The notes beneath the pieces are model-generated. The model was not told the origin of the DNA, searched no databases, and worked only from the letters and a program-made list of their open reading frames with translations. Of a stretch of DNA of 64,000 nt, positions 48,942 through 61,122 are shown piece after piece. Positions within the stretch are counted from its first letter, which is position 1. Each line of letters starts with the position of its first letter. Position numbers and translations under genes: made by a program. Source of the DNA: Pectobacterium fontis (GTDB lineage Bacteria > Pseudomonadota > Gammaproteobacteria > Enterobacterales > Enterobacteriaceae); assembly GCF_000803215.1 (NCBI RefSeq), contig NZ_JSXC01000015.1, forward strand, positions 1 to 64,000, read 5' to 3'.

Positions 48942-49994
48942 ATGGCACACATTGTAACCCTAAATATACCTTCCAGAGAAGATTGGTTGCAGCAACTTGC
49001 AGACGTAATTACCGATCCTGATGAATTACTGCAACTTTTGGCACTGAACGATCACGCTAAACTCCGGCAAGGCAACGATGCACGCAGGCTTTTTGCGCTA
49101 CGTGTACCGCGCGCCTTCGCCGCACGGATGCAAAAAGGTAATCCTGACGATCCGTTGCTGCAACAGGTATTGACCGCGCGCGAGGAGTTTATAGCCACGC
49201 CAGGCTTCACCCATGACCCGCTTGATGAACAACACAGCGTCGTTCCGGGGCTACTGCACAAATATCACAACCGCGCTCTGCTACTGGTTAAAGGCGGCTG
49301 TGCGGTAAATTGCCGCTACTGCTTCCGCCGCCATTTTCCGTATCAGGATAATCAGGGCAATAAAACAAACTGGCGTCAGGCGCTGGATTATATCCGTCAA
49401 CATCCTGAACTGGATGAAATCATTTTTTCCGGCGGCGACCCGCTAATGGCCAAAGACCACGAGCTGGATTGGCTGATCACCGAGTTGGAACATATCCCGC
49501 ATCTGAAACGCCTGCGTATTCACAGCCGCTTGCCGGTGGTGATCCCTGCCCGCATCACTGACGCACTGTGCGATCGCCTGTCCCGCAGTTCACTTCAGGT
49601 GCTGCTGGTGACGCATATTAACCACCCGCAGGAAATCGATCCTGATTTAACACAAAGTATGGCACGTTTGCGCCGCGCAGGCGTGACACTACTCAACCAA
49701 AGTGTACTGCTGCGCGGGGTGAATGACAGTGCAGAGACGCTCGCCCAACTAAGTAATGCGTTATTTGACGCTGGTATTCTGCCTTACTACCTGCACGTAC
49801 TCGATAAAGTTCAGGGTGCCGCACATTTTCTGGTGGATGACAACGAGGCGCGCGTGCTGGTTCAAGCACTGCTCAAGAAAGTATCCGGCTATCTGGTGCC
49901 ACGTCTGGCACGGGAAATCGGGGGAGAAGCCAGCAAGACACCGCTGGATTTAGGGATGAAACAGCATCAGGACGACGCCGAACCACTACGGTGA
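48942..49994 (+). CDS. epmB: EF-P-specific lysine 2,3-aminomutase EpmB
   Basis: EpmB converts (S)-lysine to (R)-beta-lysine for EF-P modification. The 350-residue radical-SAM protein has the 4Fe-4S motif at Cys120, Cys124 and Cys127 (CAVNCRYC), the FSGGDPLMAKDHEL motif near residue 166, and PYYLHVLDKVQGAAHF near residue 283. It is divergent from its substrate gene efp. A terminator follows. Confidence 0.97.
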   Translation: MAHIVTLNIPSREDWLQQLADVITDPDELLQLLALNDHAKLRQGNDARRLFALRVPRAFAARMQKGNPDDPLLQQVLTAREEFIATPGFTHDPLDEQHSVVPGLLHKYHNRALLLVKGGCAVNCRYCFRRHFPYQDNQGNKTNWRQALDYIRQHPELDEIIFSGGDPLMAKDHELDWLITELEHIPHLKRLRIHSRLPVVIPARITDALCDRLSRSSLQVLLVTHINHPQEIDPDLTQSMARLRRAGVTLLNQSVLLRGVNDSAETLAQLSNALFDAGILPYYLHVLDKVQGAAHFLVDDNEARVLVQALLKKVSGYLVPRLAREIGGEASKTPLDLGMKQHQDDAEPLR

Positions 49995-50017
49995 GTAATC
50001 TATTGGGAAAACAATCA

Positions 50018-50045
50018 GGTGAGAGCAGGTTTCCCCACTCTCACC
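50018..50045. terminator. Terminator between epmB and yjeI
   Basis: GGTGAGAG pairs with CTCTCACC around a 12-base loop, followed by CCGTTTTTC on the plus strand. It lies 23 bases after the epmB stop. Confidence 0.8.
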
Positions 50046-50060
50046 CCGTTTTTCTTTAGC

Positions 50061-50405
50061 TTAAGGACACTTATACACGCTGCCGTTCATCTTGCTGTCT
50101 AGCGGCGCAAAACTTGACCAGAACGTTTCACTCGGGCTGGTCGCGCCATAGATGGTATTGCCTCCCATCGCCGCCGCGTTATTACGCAGATCGTTCGCTG
50201 CACCGCGCATAGAACTGCCGTCGCCATGGTTGCCCGCCAGCCAGTTAGACTGGCTACCGCTGGCTTGTCCTAGTAACTGACATTCGCTTCCTGGCTTAGT
50301 ATCCGTGAACGTGACAGCCTGCCCGGCGGCGCTGAGTTGGCTGGTGCTGCTGCACCCTGCCAGCAAAACGGCCGCGGATAGCCCCAACACAATACGAACC
50401 TGCAT
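50061..50405 (-). CDS. yjeI: YjeI-like DUF4156 lipoprotein
   Basis: The 114-residue protein has a lipoprotein signal ending LLAGC at residue 18. The mature part has CQLLGQASGSQSNWLAGNHG and a MRGAANDLRNNAAAMGGN segment typical of YjeI/DUF4156 proteins. Its function is unknown. It lies downstream of pgi on the same strand, and in E. coli it sits next to epmB. Confidence 0.9.
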   Translation of the reverse strand: MQVRIVLGLSAAVLLAGCSSTSQLSAAGQAVTFTDTKPGSECQLLGQASGSQSNWLAGNHGDGSSMRGAANDLRNNAAAMGGNTIYGATSPSETFWSSFAPLDSKMNGSVYKCP

Positions 50406-50448
50406 GTCTTCCTCCTTGCGATTGAAAAACCAAAGGGCACAGGCCCGA

Positions 50449-52113
<1,665 letters not shown>

Positions 52114-52303
52114 CTAAGCATGAGTTCAAAGTGACTGAATCGATTGTATCCCTTAAAATCCCGATTGAGATCCCTTTTCTTGCTAAAAGCGGTTTATGAC
52201 CCGTGGTTTACTGACAGCTTGTCGTTGACTGACAGATTGTTTATTGACAGAAACCGCATAACCCGTTATTTGTAACACCGTACTTGCACACTCGGTGTGC
52301 AAG

Positions 52304-52488
52304 CCAGAAGAGGCGCGTCGCCCAGGTAAGATATCGGAGGAACCGTAATCCGCTGATGATATCCGAGGGGGAGCGACGCCGAGATGGCGTGAAATACGGC
52401 TTTCACGCTATCGACCACAGAGGCTGAATCCTCTGGGTTGTCACCGGATTCGTCCTGATGGACGTTCAGCAAGGTGGAGCGCTTCTGG
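52304..52488 (+). ncRNA. Lysine riboswitch (L box) in the lysC leader
   Basis: The aptamer closes with CCAGAAG at 52304-52310 and CTTCTGG at 52482-52488. Conserved core elements are GAGGCGCGTCGCCCA, GGAGGAACCG, GAGGGGGAGCGACGCCGAG, and GGCTGAATCCTCTGGGTTGTC. All align with the E. coli lysC riboswitch. A CTTGCACAC/GTGTGCAAG hairpin at 52283-52303 precedes it, as in E. coli. Lysine binding is expected to lower lysC translation and mRNA stability. A candidate -35 TTGACA lies at 52244. Confidence 0.95.
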
Positions 52489-52608
52489 GTGTATCGTAGC
52501 GAATTTTCTACGCCTGCCCCCTACTTCTGCTCTCCCCCTGTGCCAAGGCTGATGAATGGAATGCTGTTGACAACAAACAGCTTACCCCCTGACACGAGGT
52601 TTTTAGAT

Positions 52609-53985
52609 ATGTCTGCAACTGAAGTATCCGCACACGCGAACCCTACCGTTATTGCCAAATTCGGCGGCACCAGCGTCGCGGATTTTGACGCCATGAATCG
52701 CAGCGCCGATGTGGTGTTATCTAATCCCAATGTACGCGTTGTGGTGCTGTCGGCCTCCGCGGGGATCACCAATTTACTGGTCGCACTCGCCGAAGGTCAG
52801 ACGCCGGAAGCGCGTGCTGACAAGCTGGCGAAAATCCGCCAGATTCAATATGCCATCATCGACAAGCTCACCAATCAAAGCGTGATTCGCGATGAGATTG
52901 ACCGCATGCTGGACAATGTTACCACGCTGTCTGAAGCCGCCGCGCTCGCCACATCGAACGCATTGACCGATGAATTGGTCAGCCACGGCGAGCTGATGTC
53001 TACCCTGCTGTTTGTCGAAATTCTGCGTCAGCGCGATGTGGTGGCAGAGTGGTTTGATGTGCGCAAAATCATGCGTACCGATGATAATTTTGGCCGCGCA
53101 CAGCCGGACTGCGACATACTGGGTGAACTGACGCGCAGCCAGTTGCTGCCGCGCCTTGAACAAGGTCTGGTGATCACGCAGGGCTTTATTGGCAGTGAAG
53201 CGAAAGGCCGCACGACTACCTTGGGTCGCGGTGGTAGCGACTATACGGCGGCGCTGCTGGGCGAAGCGCTCAACGTCAGCCGCATTGACATCTGGACCGA
53301 TGTTCCCGGCATCTACACCACCGACCCACGCGTGGTGCCGACGGCAAAACGCATCGATCAAATCATGTTTGAAGAAGCCGCCGAAATGGCGACATTCGGG
53401 GCGAAAGTCCTGCACCCTGCCACGCTGCTGCCGGCAGTGCGTAGCGATATTCCGGTGTTCGTCGGCTCTAGCAAAGATCCCGCCGCTGGCGGTACGCTGG
53501 TGTGCAATAAAACGGAAAACCCGCCGCTGTTCCGCGCTCTGGCGTTGCGTCGTAAACAAACGCTGCTCACCCTGTATAGCCTGAACATGCTGCACGCGCG
53601 CGGCTTTCTGGCTGAGGTGTTCAGTATTCTGGCACGTCACAACATCTCCGTTGACCTGATCACTACATCAGAAGTCAACGTGGCCCTGACGCTCGACACC
53701 ACTGGCTCCACCTCAACAGGCGACAGCCTGCTGTCGAGCGCCCTGCTGACCGAGTTGTCATCGCTGTGTCGCGTTGAAGTGGAAGAGAATCTGTCTTTGG
53801 TCGCGCTGATCGGCAATAAGCTGTCTCAGGCCTGTGGCGTTGGGAAAGAAGTATTTGGCGTGCTGGAACCGTTCCGTATTCGCCTGATCTGCTACGGCGC
53901 CAGCAGCAACAACCTGTGCTTCCTGGTGCCAGGTGATGACGCCGAGCGGGTGGTACAGACGCTACACCGCAGCCTGTTCGAGTAA
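52609..53985 (+). CDS. lysC: Lysine-sensitive aspartokinase III
   Basis: LysC phosphorylates aspartate, the first step of the lysine/threonine/methionine pathways. The 458-residue protein has the kinase signature VIAKFGGTSVADF near residue 15 and GRGGSDYTAALLGEAL near residue 206. Two C-terminal ACT domains bind lysine for feedback inhibition. I chose the ATG at 52609 with GAGG upstream; the frame extends to 52474 but that part is riboswitch leader. Confidence 0.97.
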   Translation: MSATEVSAHANPTVIAKFGGTSVADFDAMNRSADVVLSNPNVRVVVLSASAGITNLLVALAEGQTPEARADKLAKIRQIQYAIIDKLTNQSVIRDEIDRMLDNVTTLSEAAALATSNALTDELVSHGELMSTLLFVEILRQRDVVAEWFDVRKIMRTDDNFGRAQPDCDILGELTRSQLLPRLEQGLVITQGFIGSEAKGRTTTLGRGGSDYTAALLGEALNVSRIDIWTDVPGIYTTDPRVVPTAKRIDQIMFEEAAEMATFGAKVLHPATLLPAVRSDIPVFVGSSKDPAAGGTLVCNKTENPPLFRALALRRKQTLLTLYSLNMLHARGFLAEVFSILARHNISVDLITTSEVNVALTLDTTGSTSTGDSLLSSALLTELSSLCRVEVEENLSLVALIGNKLSQACGVGKEVFGVLEPFRIRLICYGASSNNLCFLVPGDDAERVVQTLHRSLFE

Positions 53986-54047
53986 GTTCTCGCTCTGCAC
54001 GCTGCCTCTTATACACAAATGCAGAAGCATCGTGGGTTTTGCGATTA

Positions 54048-54319
54048 TCCGGCGTAAAAAATTATGCAGCGGTGGGCTTGACCGCCGAGTGAGCGACAGG
54101 ACGTCGCGAAAGCCAGTGCCGCGTAGGGAACGCGTCACTGGCGGCTCGACTAGCGGTCAGGTACACCGCTGGAACCGCGCCAGCGGCATAATTTCCGCCA
54201 AAAGCCTTGGGGTCATGGGGCGAGCGGCGCCTGAGCCGCCCCATGTCGGGCGCGTGCTACGACGTAGCATGAAAATAACGATGTTATCGCGCACGAAACT
54301 ATCTCTCAGTCAGCATAAA
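54048..54319 (+). repeat. 272-bp structured dispersed repeat, copy 2
   Basis: This copy lies between the convergent 3' ends of lysC and yjbB, in the same orientation as copy 1. It is the most diverged of the three, but the ends are conserved. Hairpin stems are rewritten in compensating fashion: GCGAC/GTCGC in place of GCCGC/GCGGC, GCCAGTG/CACTGGC in place of GCTTGCG/CGCAAGC, and CATGGGGC/GCCCCATG in place of CACGGGGC/GTCCCGTG. The GCTAC/GTAGC hairpin is kept. Confidence 0.9.
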
Positions 54320-54357
54320 AGTAGACTGCTATATCCAGTGAAACCCCACAAAGGGAA

Positions 54358-56004
54358 TCATAGCGTCAGCGGTGATTCTTCGCGTTCTTCATCCCCATCT
54401 TGCTGCACAATCAAGACGTTATATGCCACCGCGCAGAACAGGGAATTCAGTCGGTTCATATCACCAAGCAGACCCAGATGAAGCGAACTGGTTTCCAGAC
54501 TCTGCACATTATGTTGATGTAAGCGGTCGACATGCGCATGTGCATAACGGCGGTTCATAATGCGGAAGCGATGTTTGGCACGACGCAGACGTTTCGCGCT
54601 GGTGACATCTTCCGACAGGAAAACCGACAGCCCCAGACGCAGATTCGCCAGCAGTTGTTCATGCAGGTGATTCAACTCTTCCAGCCCCTGAGCGGAAAAT
54701 GCCATACGTACGCCGGAGGAATGATTAGCAATGTCATCGGCCATACGTTCGATAATATCTCCCGCCTGTTCCAGATTCAGCGCCACTTCAATCACTTCCG
54801 CCCAGCGCCGGGAATCCCGCTCATCCAGGCCGTCTTTCTGAATCTGCGCCAGATAGAGCTTAATCGCGGTATACAGAATATCGACATCATCATCCAGCCG
54901 CCGAATTTCCCGCCGCTGCATATGGTCGCCCTGCAAGACCTCGCGGTACAAACGCAGCATCTGCTCCAACACATCGCCAATGCGCAGCGTTTCCCGTGCG
55001 GCATTGGTTAATGCCAGCGCTGGCGTATCCAGCGAACTGCTATCCAGATGACGCGGTTTCATCTGGAGATCAACCTGCGGTGAATCCGCGATCATCGCAC
55101 AGGACAGGCGTGCCACCACGCCGGTAAGCGGAATCAGCAGCAGACAACGAATCAGGTTATAGAACAGGTGGAAATAAATCACCAGCTCTTCGTCCTCCAG
55201 CGGAATGTGTGTCAGCCAGCGCGATAGTGGTTCAACCATTGGCAGCACCGCCAAACAGCCTATCAGCTTGAACAGCATACTGCCGAGTGCAACGCGTCGG
55301 CCTGCCGCATTCTGCGTCGAGGTACTCATCATCGTCAGCAATCCACTGCCCAGATTGGCGCCAATGACCAGACACATCGCCACCTCCAGCGAGATCACGC
55401 CGCTTGCCGTCAGCGTTGCCGTCAGCAACACCGCCGCCAGACTGGAATAAGTGATCACCGCGAACAGCGCGCCCGCCAGCGCATCCAGCATGACGTCGCC
55501 CGTCAATGAAGAGAACAGTACCTTCACGCCCGACGTTTGCGTAATCGGCGCGGCGGCGATGACGATCATTTCCAGCGCCAGCAAAATCAGCCCTAGCCCA
55601 ATCGCCACACGGCCAATCTGGCCCACCCGCGTCTGCTTACGGCTGAGGAAAAATATCACGCCCAGGAAAATCAATAGCGGAGAGAGCCAGGAGAGATCGA
55701 ACGTCAGGATACGCACCATCAGTGCCGTACCCACATCCGCGCCGAGAATAATCACCAGCGCAGGAGTTAATGCCACCAGCCCCTGAGCAACAAAAGAGGT
55801 CGTCAGTAAGGCGGTCGCATTGCTGCTCTGCACCAGCGCAGTGACGCCAATGCCAGCCATAAAAGCCAACGGTTTTTTCTCAACGCTATCGCTGAGCACC
55901 CGCCGTAGCTGGGTGCCATAAACCCGCATGATACCAGTGCGAACAATGTGAGTGCCCCACACCAGTAACGCAATCGCAGAGAGGAGATTTAGCAGTGTTA
56001 ACAA
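54358..56004 (-). CDS. yjbB: Na/Pi-cotransporter II-related protein YjbB
   Basis: The 548-residue protein has an N-terminal membrane half with two related QSSNAT-type repeats (GVTALVQSSNATALL and ITYSSLAAVLLT) typical of NptA/PNaS transporters. A C-terminal PhoU-like helical domain starts near residue 335. E. coli YjbB can export phosphate. The start is TTG at 56004, preceded by GGAGG, and matches the E. coli N-terminus MLTLL. It lies downstream of metH on the same strand. Confidence 0.93.
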   Translation of the reverse strand: MLTLLNLLSAIALLVWGTHIVRTGIMRVYGTQLRRVLSDSVEKKPLAFMAGIGVTALVQSSNATALLTTSFVAQGLVALTPALVIILGADVGTALMVRILTFDLSWLSPLLIFLGVIFFLSRKQTRVGQIGRVAIGLGLILLALEMIVIAAAPITQTSGVKVLFSSLTGDVMLDALAGALFAVITYSSLAAVLLTATLTASGVISLEVAMCLVIGANLGSGLLTMMSTSTQNAAGRRVALGSMLFKLIGCLAVLPMVEPLSRWLTHIPLEDEELVIYFHLFYNLIRCLLLIPLTGVVARLSCAMIADSPQVDLQMKPRHLDSSSLDTPALALTNAARETLRIGDVLEQMLRLYREVLQGDHMQRREIRRLDDDVDILYTAIKLYLAQIQKDGLDERDSRRWAEVIEVALNLEQAGDIIERMADDIANHSSGVRMAFSAQGLEELNHLHEQLLANLRLGLSVFLSEDVTSAKRLRRAKHRFRIMNRRYAHAHVDRLHQHNVQSLETSSLHLGLLGDMNRLNSLFCAVAYNVLIVQQDGDEEREESPLTL

Positions 56005-56108
56005 AAAGTCCGGCCTCCGGTTAAACAGTATAATGATGAGATAACGAACAGTTATCTTACCAGAGGTAGTACCATTTTATTAGGTGCCCCAAATGGGTCA
56101 TCTTCGAC

Positions 56109-59100
56109 TTAATCCGCATCATAGCCGAGGTTTGGCGCTAACCAGCGCTCCACTTCACTCACATCCATGCCTTTGCGTAGTGCGTAATCCTCCGCCTGAT
56201 CGCGCTGGATTTGTGCGACGGCGAAATATTTGCTGTCGGGGTGGCTAAAGTACCAGCCGGATACCGATGCGCCCGGCCACATGGCGTAAGATTCCGTGAG
56301 CTTCATGCCGGTATGTTTTTCCACATCCAGCAGTTGCCAGATTTGCGCTTTCTCGGTGTGATCCGGGCAGGCCGGATAACCCGGCGCAGGACGAATCCCC
56401 TGATAATTTTCGCGGATCAGCAGTTCATTACTCAGGTTTTCATTCGGCGCATAGCCCCAGTACACCTTACGCACGCGTTCATGCAGATATTCCGCAAAGG
56501 CTTCCGCCAGGCGATCCGAGATCGCCTTCACCATGATCTTGTTATAATCATCATGTTGAGCTTCCCACAGATCGGCCAGCGTATCCTCTTCCAGCCCGCC
56601 AGTGACCGCGAAAGCACCGAGATAATCCGGCTTACCACAGGATTTCGGTGCCACAAAATCGGACAAACAGTAGTTCGGAAAATCGGTTTTTTCCGTCTGT
56701 TGGCGCAGGTGATGACTGACAGCCAGCACCGTTTCGCGCCGTTCATCGGTATACATCACCACGTCATCCCCCACGCGGTTCGCCGGGAATAAGCCCACCA
56801 CGCCACGAGGATTCAGCGCACCGCGCGCGGATAAGTCATCCAACATCGCGTTGGCATCGGCAAACAGACGTTTAGCCTCTTCTCCCACGACCTCATCTTC
56901 CAGAATACGGGGATATTTCCCCGCCAGCGACCAGGTCATAAAGAACGGTGTCCAGTCGATGTAGTTGCGCAACGTTTCAATACTGACCGTCACGGCCTGC
57001 ACGCCCAGACGATGCGCCACCGGCGGCGTGTAGTTTTCCCAATCCAGATCCGAGGCGTTAGCGCGCGCCGCTTCCAACGTCACGGGCGGCGTTCGCGGTT
57101 TTTTACGTGCATGCTGAATACGCACGGTTTCGTACTCTTTGCGGGTACGCGCAACGAAGTCGTCATATTGTGCGCCGGACAAGAGCGCCGACACCACGCC
57201 AACAGAGCGTGAGGCGTTCTGCACGTAAACCGTCGGGCCGCTGTAGTTCTGCTCAATCTTCACGGCGGTGTGCGCTTTAGAGGTCGTCGCGCCACCAATC
57301 AGCAGCGGCAGCGTAAAGCCCTGACGCTCCATCTCTTTCGCCACGTTGACCATTTCATCCAGCGACGGCGTAATCAGCCCAGACAGCCCGATGATGTCAA
57401 CATTCTCTTCACGCGCGGTCTTCAGGATCTTATCCGTCGGCACCATCACGCCCAGATCGATAATTTCGTAGTTATTACATTGCAGCACCACACCGACGAT
57501 ATTCTTGCCGATATCGTGGACGTCACCTTTTACCGTCGCCAGTAGGATTTTCCCAGCGGATGAGCCTTTGGCTTTGCTGGCTTCAATGTAGGGCTGAAGA
57601 TAGGCCACCGCCTGTTTCATCACGCGGGCCGATTTCACCACCTGCGGCAAAAACATTTTCCCTGCGCCAAACAGATCGCCAACCACGTTCATGCCGTCCA
57701 TCAGCGGGCCTTCGATCACCTCAATAGGTCGCGCTGCCTGCTGGCGCGCTTCTTCGGTGTCCAGCTCGATAAATTCGGTAATACCTTTAACCAGCGAATA
57801 CTCCAGACGCTTCTTCACATCCCAGCCACGCCACTCCGCCTGCGTTTTGCTGCCTTCCTCTTCCGTTTTAGTGCCGCGATATTTTTCCGCCAGTTCGAGC
57901 ATACGTTCAGTGGCATCGCTGCGCCGGTTCAGGATCACATCCTCAACCGCCTCACGCAGCTCAGCGGGAAGATCGTCATAGATCGCCAGTTGGCTGGCAT
58001 TCACGATCCCCATATCCATCCCATTGCGGATCGCGTAATACAGGAAGACGGCGTGGATCGCCTCACGCACCAGATCGTTACCACGGAATGAGAAGGACAC
58101 GTTAGACACGCCGCCGGAGATCATCGCATGTGGCAACTGCGCCTTGATATCTGCACAGGCCTCGATGAAATCCACTGCGTAGTTGTTGTGCTCCTCGATC
58201 CCCGTTGCCACAGCGAAAATGTTCGGATCAAAAATGATGTCTTCCGGTGGGAAGCCGACTTCTTCTGTCAGGATGCAGTACGCCCGGCGACAAATTTCAA
58301 TTTTTCGCGCACGAGTATCCGCCTGACCGACTTCATCAAACGCCATGACGACCACGGCTGCGCCATAACGCCGTACTAGTTTGGCATGGTGAACAAAGGC
58401 TTCAACGCCTTCCTTCATGGAGATCGAGTTAACAATGCCTTTGCCCTGAATGCATTTCAGCCCTTTCTCGACCACGTCCCATTTTGAGGAGTCGATCATG
58501 ATCGGTACTCGGGCAATATCAGGCTCGCCCGCGATAAGATTCAGAAAGCGGATCATCGCCGCTTCCGCATCCAGCATGCCTTCATCCATGTTGATATCGA
58601 TGATCTGCGCGCCGCTTTCCACCTGCTGGCGGGCGACATCCAGCGCTTCGTTGTATTTCTCTTCTTTGATCAGACGTTTAAACCGCGCCGAACCGGTAAC
58701 GTTCGTCCGTTCCCCCACGTTAACAAACAGGGTATTGGCATCGATATTCAACGGTTCCAGACCAGATAAGCGGCAGGCAACCGCAATCTCAGGCAGCTTA
58801 CGTGGCGGCACGCCTTCCACCACTTTCGCCATCGCGGCAATATGTGCGGGCGTCGATCCACAGCAGCCACCGACGATATTCAGAAAACCGGCGCGCGCCC
58901 ATTCGCCGATATGTTGCGCCATATCAGCCGGATCCAGATCGTACTCGCCGAAAGCGTTGGGGAGACCAGCGTTCGGGTGTGCGCTCACATAGCATTCTGA
59001 AATACGCGATAGCTCGGCGACATACTGACGCAGTTCATCCGGCCCCAGCGCACAGTTCAGGCCGAAGGACAGCGGGCGGGAATGACGCAGAGCGTTGTAA

Positions 59101-59792
59101 AAAGCTTCCGTGGTTTGGCCGGATAATGTGCGCCCTGAGGCATCCGTGATCGTACCGGAAATCATCACCGGTAGGACGATCCCTAACGCCTCAAATTCAC
59201 TTTCGACGGCGAAAATCGCCGCTTTGGCATTTAATGTATCGAAAATGGTTTCGATCATGATCAGATCGACGCCACCAGCGATCAAGGCGCGTGTCGATTC
59301 GCGATAGGCTTCCACCAGTTGATCAAAACTGACGTTACGAAACGCCGGATCGTTAACATCAGGAGAGATCGATGCGGTACGGTTCGTCGGGCCGAGCACG
59401 CCAGCAACATAGCGCGGCTTATCCGGCGTTAGCGCCGTCCATTTATCCGCACTGGCACGCGCCAACTGGGCAGCGACGGTATTGATTTCCGCCGACAGCG
59501 CTTCCATATCATAATCCGCCATCGCAATGGTGGTCGCGTTGAAGGTATTGGTTTCGAGAATGTCGGCACCGGCTTCCAGATAGGCATCGTGGATTTCACC
59601 GATCACCTGCGGTTTGGTAAGCACCAGTAGATCGTTATTGCCTTTTACATCGCTCGGCCAGTCAGCAAAGCGCTCGCCGCGATAATCTGCTTCCTGAAGG
59701 CGATACCCCTGGATCATGGTTCCCATTCCACCATCCAGTACCATAATGCGTTGCGCCAATTGACGCCGCAATTCATCTACCCGATTACTCAC
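56109..59792 (-). CDS. metH: Cobalamin-dependent methionine synthase
   Basis: MetH transfers a methyl group from methyltetrahydrofolate to homocysteine. The 1227-residue length equals that of E. coli when the GTG at 59792 ([12 protein letters not shown]) is used; an ATG nine codons earlier lacks a ribosome-binding site. Domains in order are homocysteine-binding with zinc ligands ([10 protein letters not shown]), folate-binding ([11 protein letters not shown]), cobalamin-binding with the lower-ligand histidine in GDVHDIGKN, and the AdoMet activation domain ([15 protein letters not shown]). It is divergent from iclR. Confidence 0.98.
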   Translation of the reverse strand: MSNRVDELRRQLAQRIMVLDGGMGTMIQGYRLQEADYRGERFADWPSDVKGNNDLLVLTKPQVIGEIHDAYLEAGADILETNTFNATTIAMADYDMEALSAEINTVAAQLARASADKWTALTPDKPRYVAGVLGPTNRTASISPDVNDPAFRNVSFDQLVEAYRESTRALIAGGVDLIMIETIFDTLNAKAAIFAVESEFEALGIVLPVMISGTITDASGRTLSGQTTEAFYNALRHSRPLSFGLNCALGPDELRQYVAELSRISECYVSAHPNAGLPNAFGEYDLDPADMAQHIGEWARAGFLNIVGGCCGSTPAHIAAMAKVVEGVPPRKLPEIAVACRLSGLEPLNIDANTLFVNVGERTNVTGSARFKRLIKEEKYNEALDVARQQVESGAQIIDINMDEGMLDAEAAMIRFLNLIAGEPDIARVPIMIDSSKWDVVEKGLKCIQGKGIVNSISMKEGVEAFVHHAKLVRRYGAAVVVMAFDEVGQADTRARKIEICRRAYCILTEEVGFPPEDIIFDPNIFAVATGIEEHNNYAVDFIEACADIKAQLPHAMISGGVSNVSFSFRGNDLVREAIHAVFLYYAIRNGMDMGIVNASQLAIYDDLPAELREAVEDVILNRRSDATERMLELAEKYRGTKTEEEGSKTQAEWRGWDVKKRLEYSLVKGITEFIELDTEEARQQAARPIEVIEGPLMDGMNVVGDLFGAGKMFLPQVVKSARVMKQAVAYLQPYIEASKAKGSSAGKILLATVKGDVHDIGKNIVGVVLQCNNYEIIDLGVMVPTDKILKTAREENVDIIGLSGLITPSLDEMVNVAKEMERQGFTLPLLIGGATTSKAHTAVKIEQNYSGPTVYVQNASRSVGVVSALLSGAQYDDFVARTRKEYETVRIQHARKKPRTPPVTLEAARANASDLDWENYTPPVAHRLGVQAVTVSIETLRNYIDWTPFFMTWSLAGKYPRILEDEVVGEEAKRLFADANAMLDDLSARGALNPRGVVGLFPANRVGDDVVMYTDERRETVLAVSHHLRQQTEKTDFPNYCLSDFVAPKSCGKPDYLGAFAVTGGLEEDTLADLWEAQHDDYNKIMVKAISDRLAEAFAEYLHERVRKVYWGYAPNENLSNELLIRENYQGIRPAPGYPACPDHTEKAQIWQLLDVEKHTGMKLTESYAMWPGASVSGWYFSHPDSKYFAVAQIQRDQAEDYALRKGMDVSEVERWLAPNLGYDAD

Positions 59793-59947
59793 GCGAACCC
59801 CATCCCGGCCAATAACCATTTATATCGTTATGGCCTCTATCCTAGCATAAGTTACAGGGGCGCTAACGCAGCGTATCATGAGACTTTTTCAGATCATTTG
59901 CCGATAAAAGCGTGGAGAAAGAAGAGTTGCATTCTGTGGCAAAAAAA

Positions 59948-59963
59948 CGAAAATTAATTCCAT
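59948..59963. promoter_or_regulatory. Candidate IclR operator upstream of iclR
   Basis: CGAAAATTAATTCCAT resembles the IclR/KdgR-type palindrome TGGAAATNATTTCCA when read on the minus strand. It lies 24 bp before the iclR start, where E. coli IclR represses its own gene. The match is only partial. Confidence 0.35.
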
Positions 59964-59986
59964 TATCCTAAAAAGGAATCGATGTT

Positions 59987-60817
59987 ATGACGCCACCAGA
60001 ACCAGCCAAACGCGGGAAAAAGCCCAAAGCCAGCACGGGCACCGCCGCGCAGCCGACCGGACAGGTTCAGTCGCTGACTCGTGGCCTGACGCTGCTGGAA
60101 TATATCGCCAAAGCAAATGGCAGCGTGGCGCTAACCGATCTCGCTCAGCAAGCGGGTTTACCCAATTCCACCACCCACCGCCTGCTTACCACCATGCAAC
60201 AGCAGGGCTTCGTACGGCAGGTCGGCGATTTGGGACTGTGGACGATTGGCTCACACGCCTTTATCGTCGGCAGTAGCTTTCTGCAAAGCCGCAACCTGCT
60301 GGCGATTGTGCATCCGATACTTCGCAAGTTGATGGAAGACTCGGGCGAAACCGTCAATCTGGCCGTGCTCGATCAGACCGACATTCAGGCGATCATCATC
60401 GATCAGGTGCAATGCACGGCGCTGATGCGCATGTCTGCCCCCATCGGCGGTAAGTTACCGATGCATGCTTCCGGTGCCGGGAAAGCGTTTCTGGCACATT
60501 TGCCCGATGTGCAGGTCACGCAACTGCTGCATAAGAAAGGGCTGCATGGCTACACGCCACATACGTTCAGCTCGCCACAAATCCTGAAGGAGAATCTGTC
60601 ACTGATTCGCAAACAGGGCTATTCGTTCGATGATGAAGAACACGCGCTGGGACTGCGTTGTATCGCCGCCTGTATTCTGGATGAACACCATGAAGCCTTC
60701 GCCGCCATTTCCATCTCCGGCCCCGTGTCGCGCATCACGGACGATCGCGTCACAGAACTCGGCGCGCTGGTGATCAAAGCCGCCAAGCAGGTGATGCAGG
60801 AATACAGCGGGTTATAG
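59987..60817 (+). CDS. iclR: Acetate operon repressor IclR
   Basis: IclR represses the glyoxylate-shunt operon aceBAK. The 276-residue protein has a winged helix-turn-helix (LTDLAQQAGLPNSTTHRLLTTM near residue 46) and an effector domain with MSAPIGGKLPMHASGAGKAFLA and GYSFDDEEHALGLRCIAA. AAGGA precedes the ATG. It is convergent with aceK and divergent from metH, as in E. coli. Confidence 0.96.
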   Translation: MTPPEPAKRGKKPKASTGTAAQPTGQVQSLTRGLTLLEYIAKANGSVALTDLAQQAGLPNSTTHRLLTTMQQQGFVRQVGDLGLWTIGSHAFIVGSSFLQSRNLLAIVHPILRKLMEDSGETVNLAVLDQTDIQAIIIDQVQCTALMRMSAPIGGKLPMHASGAGKAFLAHLPDVQVTQLLHKKGLHGYTPHTFSSPQILKENLSLIRKQGYSFDDEEHALGLRCIAACILDEHHEAFAAISISGPVSRITDDRVTELGALVIKAAKQVMQEYSGL

Positions 60818-60852
60818 CAAGATATACTCTCATCAGCTCTTTTAGGCTTATA

Positions 60853-61122
60853 TTTATGCAAACCACGGGAAAATTTCGTGCGCGATAATACCGTCATTTT
60901 CATGCTACTCCGTAGCACGCGCCCGACACGGGACGGCTCAAACGCCGCTCGCCCCGTGACCCCAGGCTTTCGGCGGAAATTATGCCGCTGACGCGGTGCC
61001 TTCGTCGCTATCAAGCTTAACGGACCGCTTGCGACACGTTCCCTACGTGGCGCAAGCTTGAGCCGCGTCCATGCGGCTCATCCTAAGCCTGCTATCTCCT
61101 CAGCATAATTTTTTACGCCGGA
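60853..61122 (-). repeat. 270-bp structured dispersed repeat, copy 3 (inverted)
   Basis: This copy lies between the convergent iclR and aceK genes and runs opposite to copies 1 and 2. It is close to copy 1 in sequence, including AGGCTTAGGA and TCCGTTAAGC stem halves. Its left end TCCGGCGTAAA overlaps the last codons and TAA stop of aceK. Confidence 0.92.
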
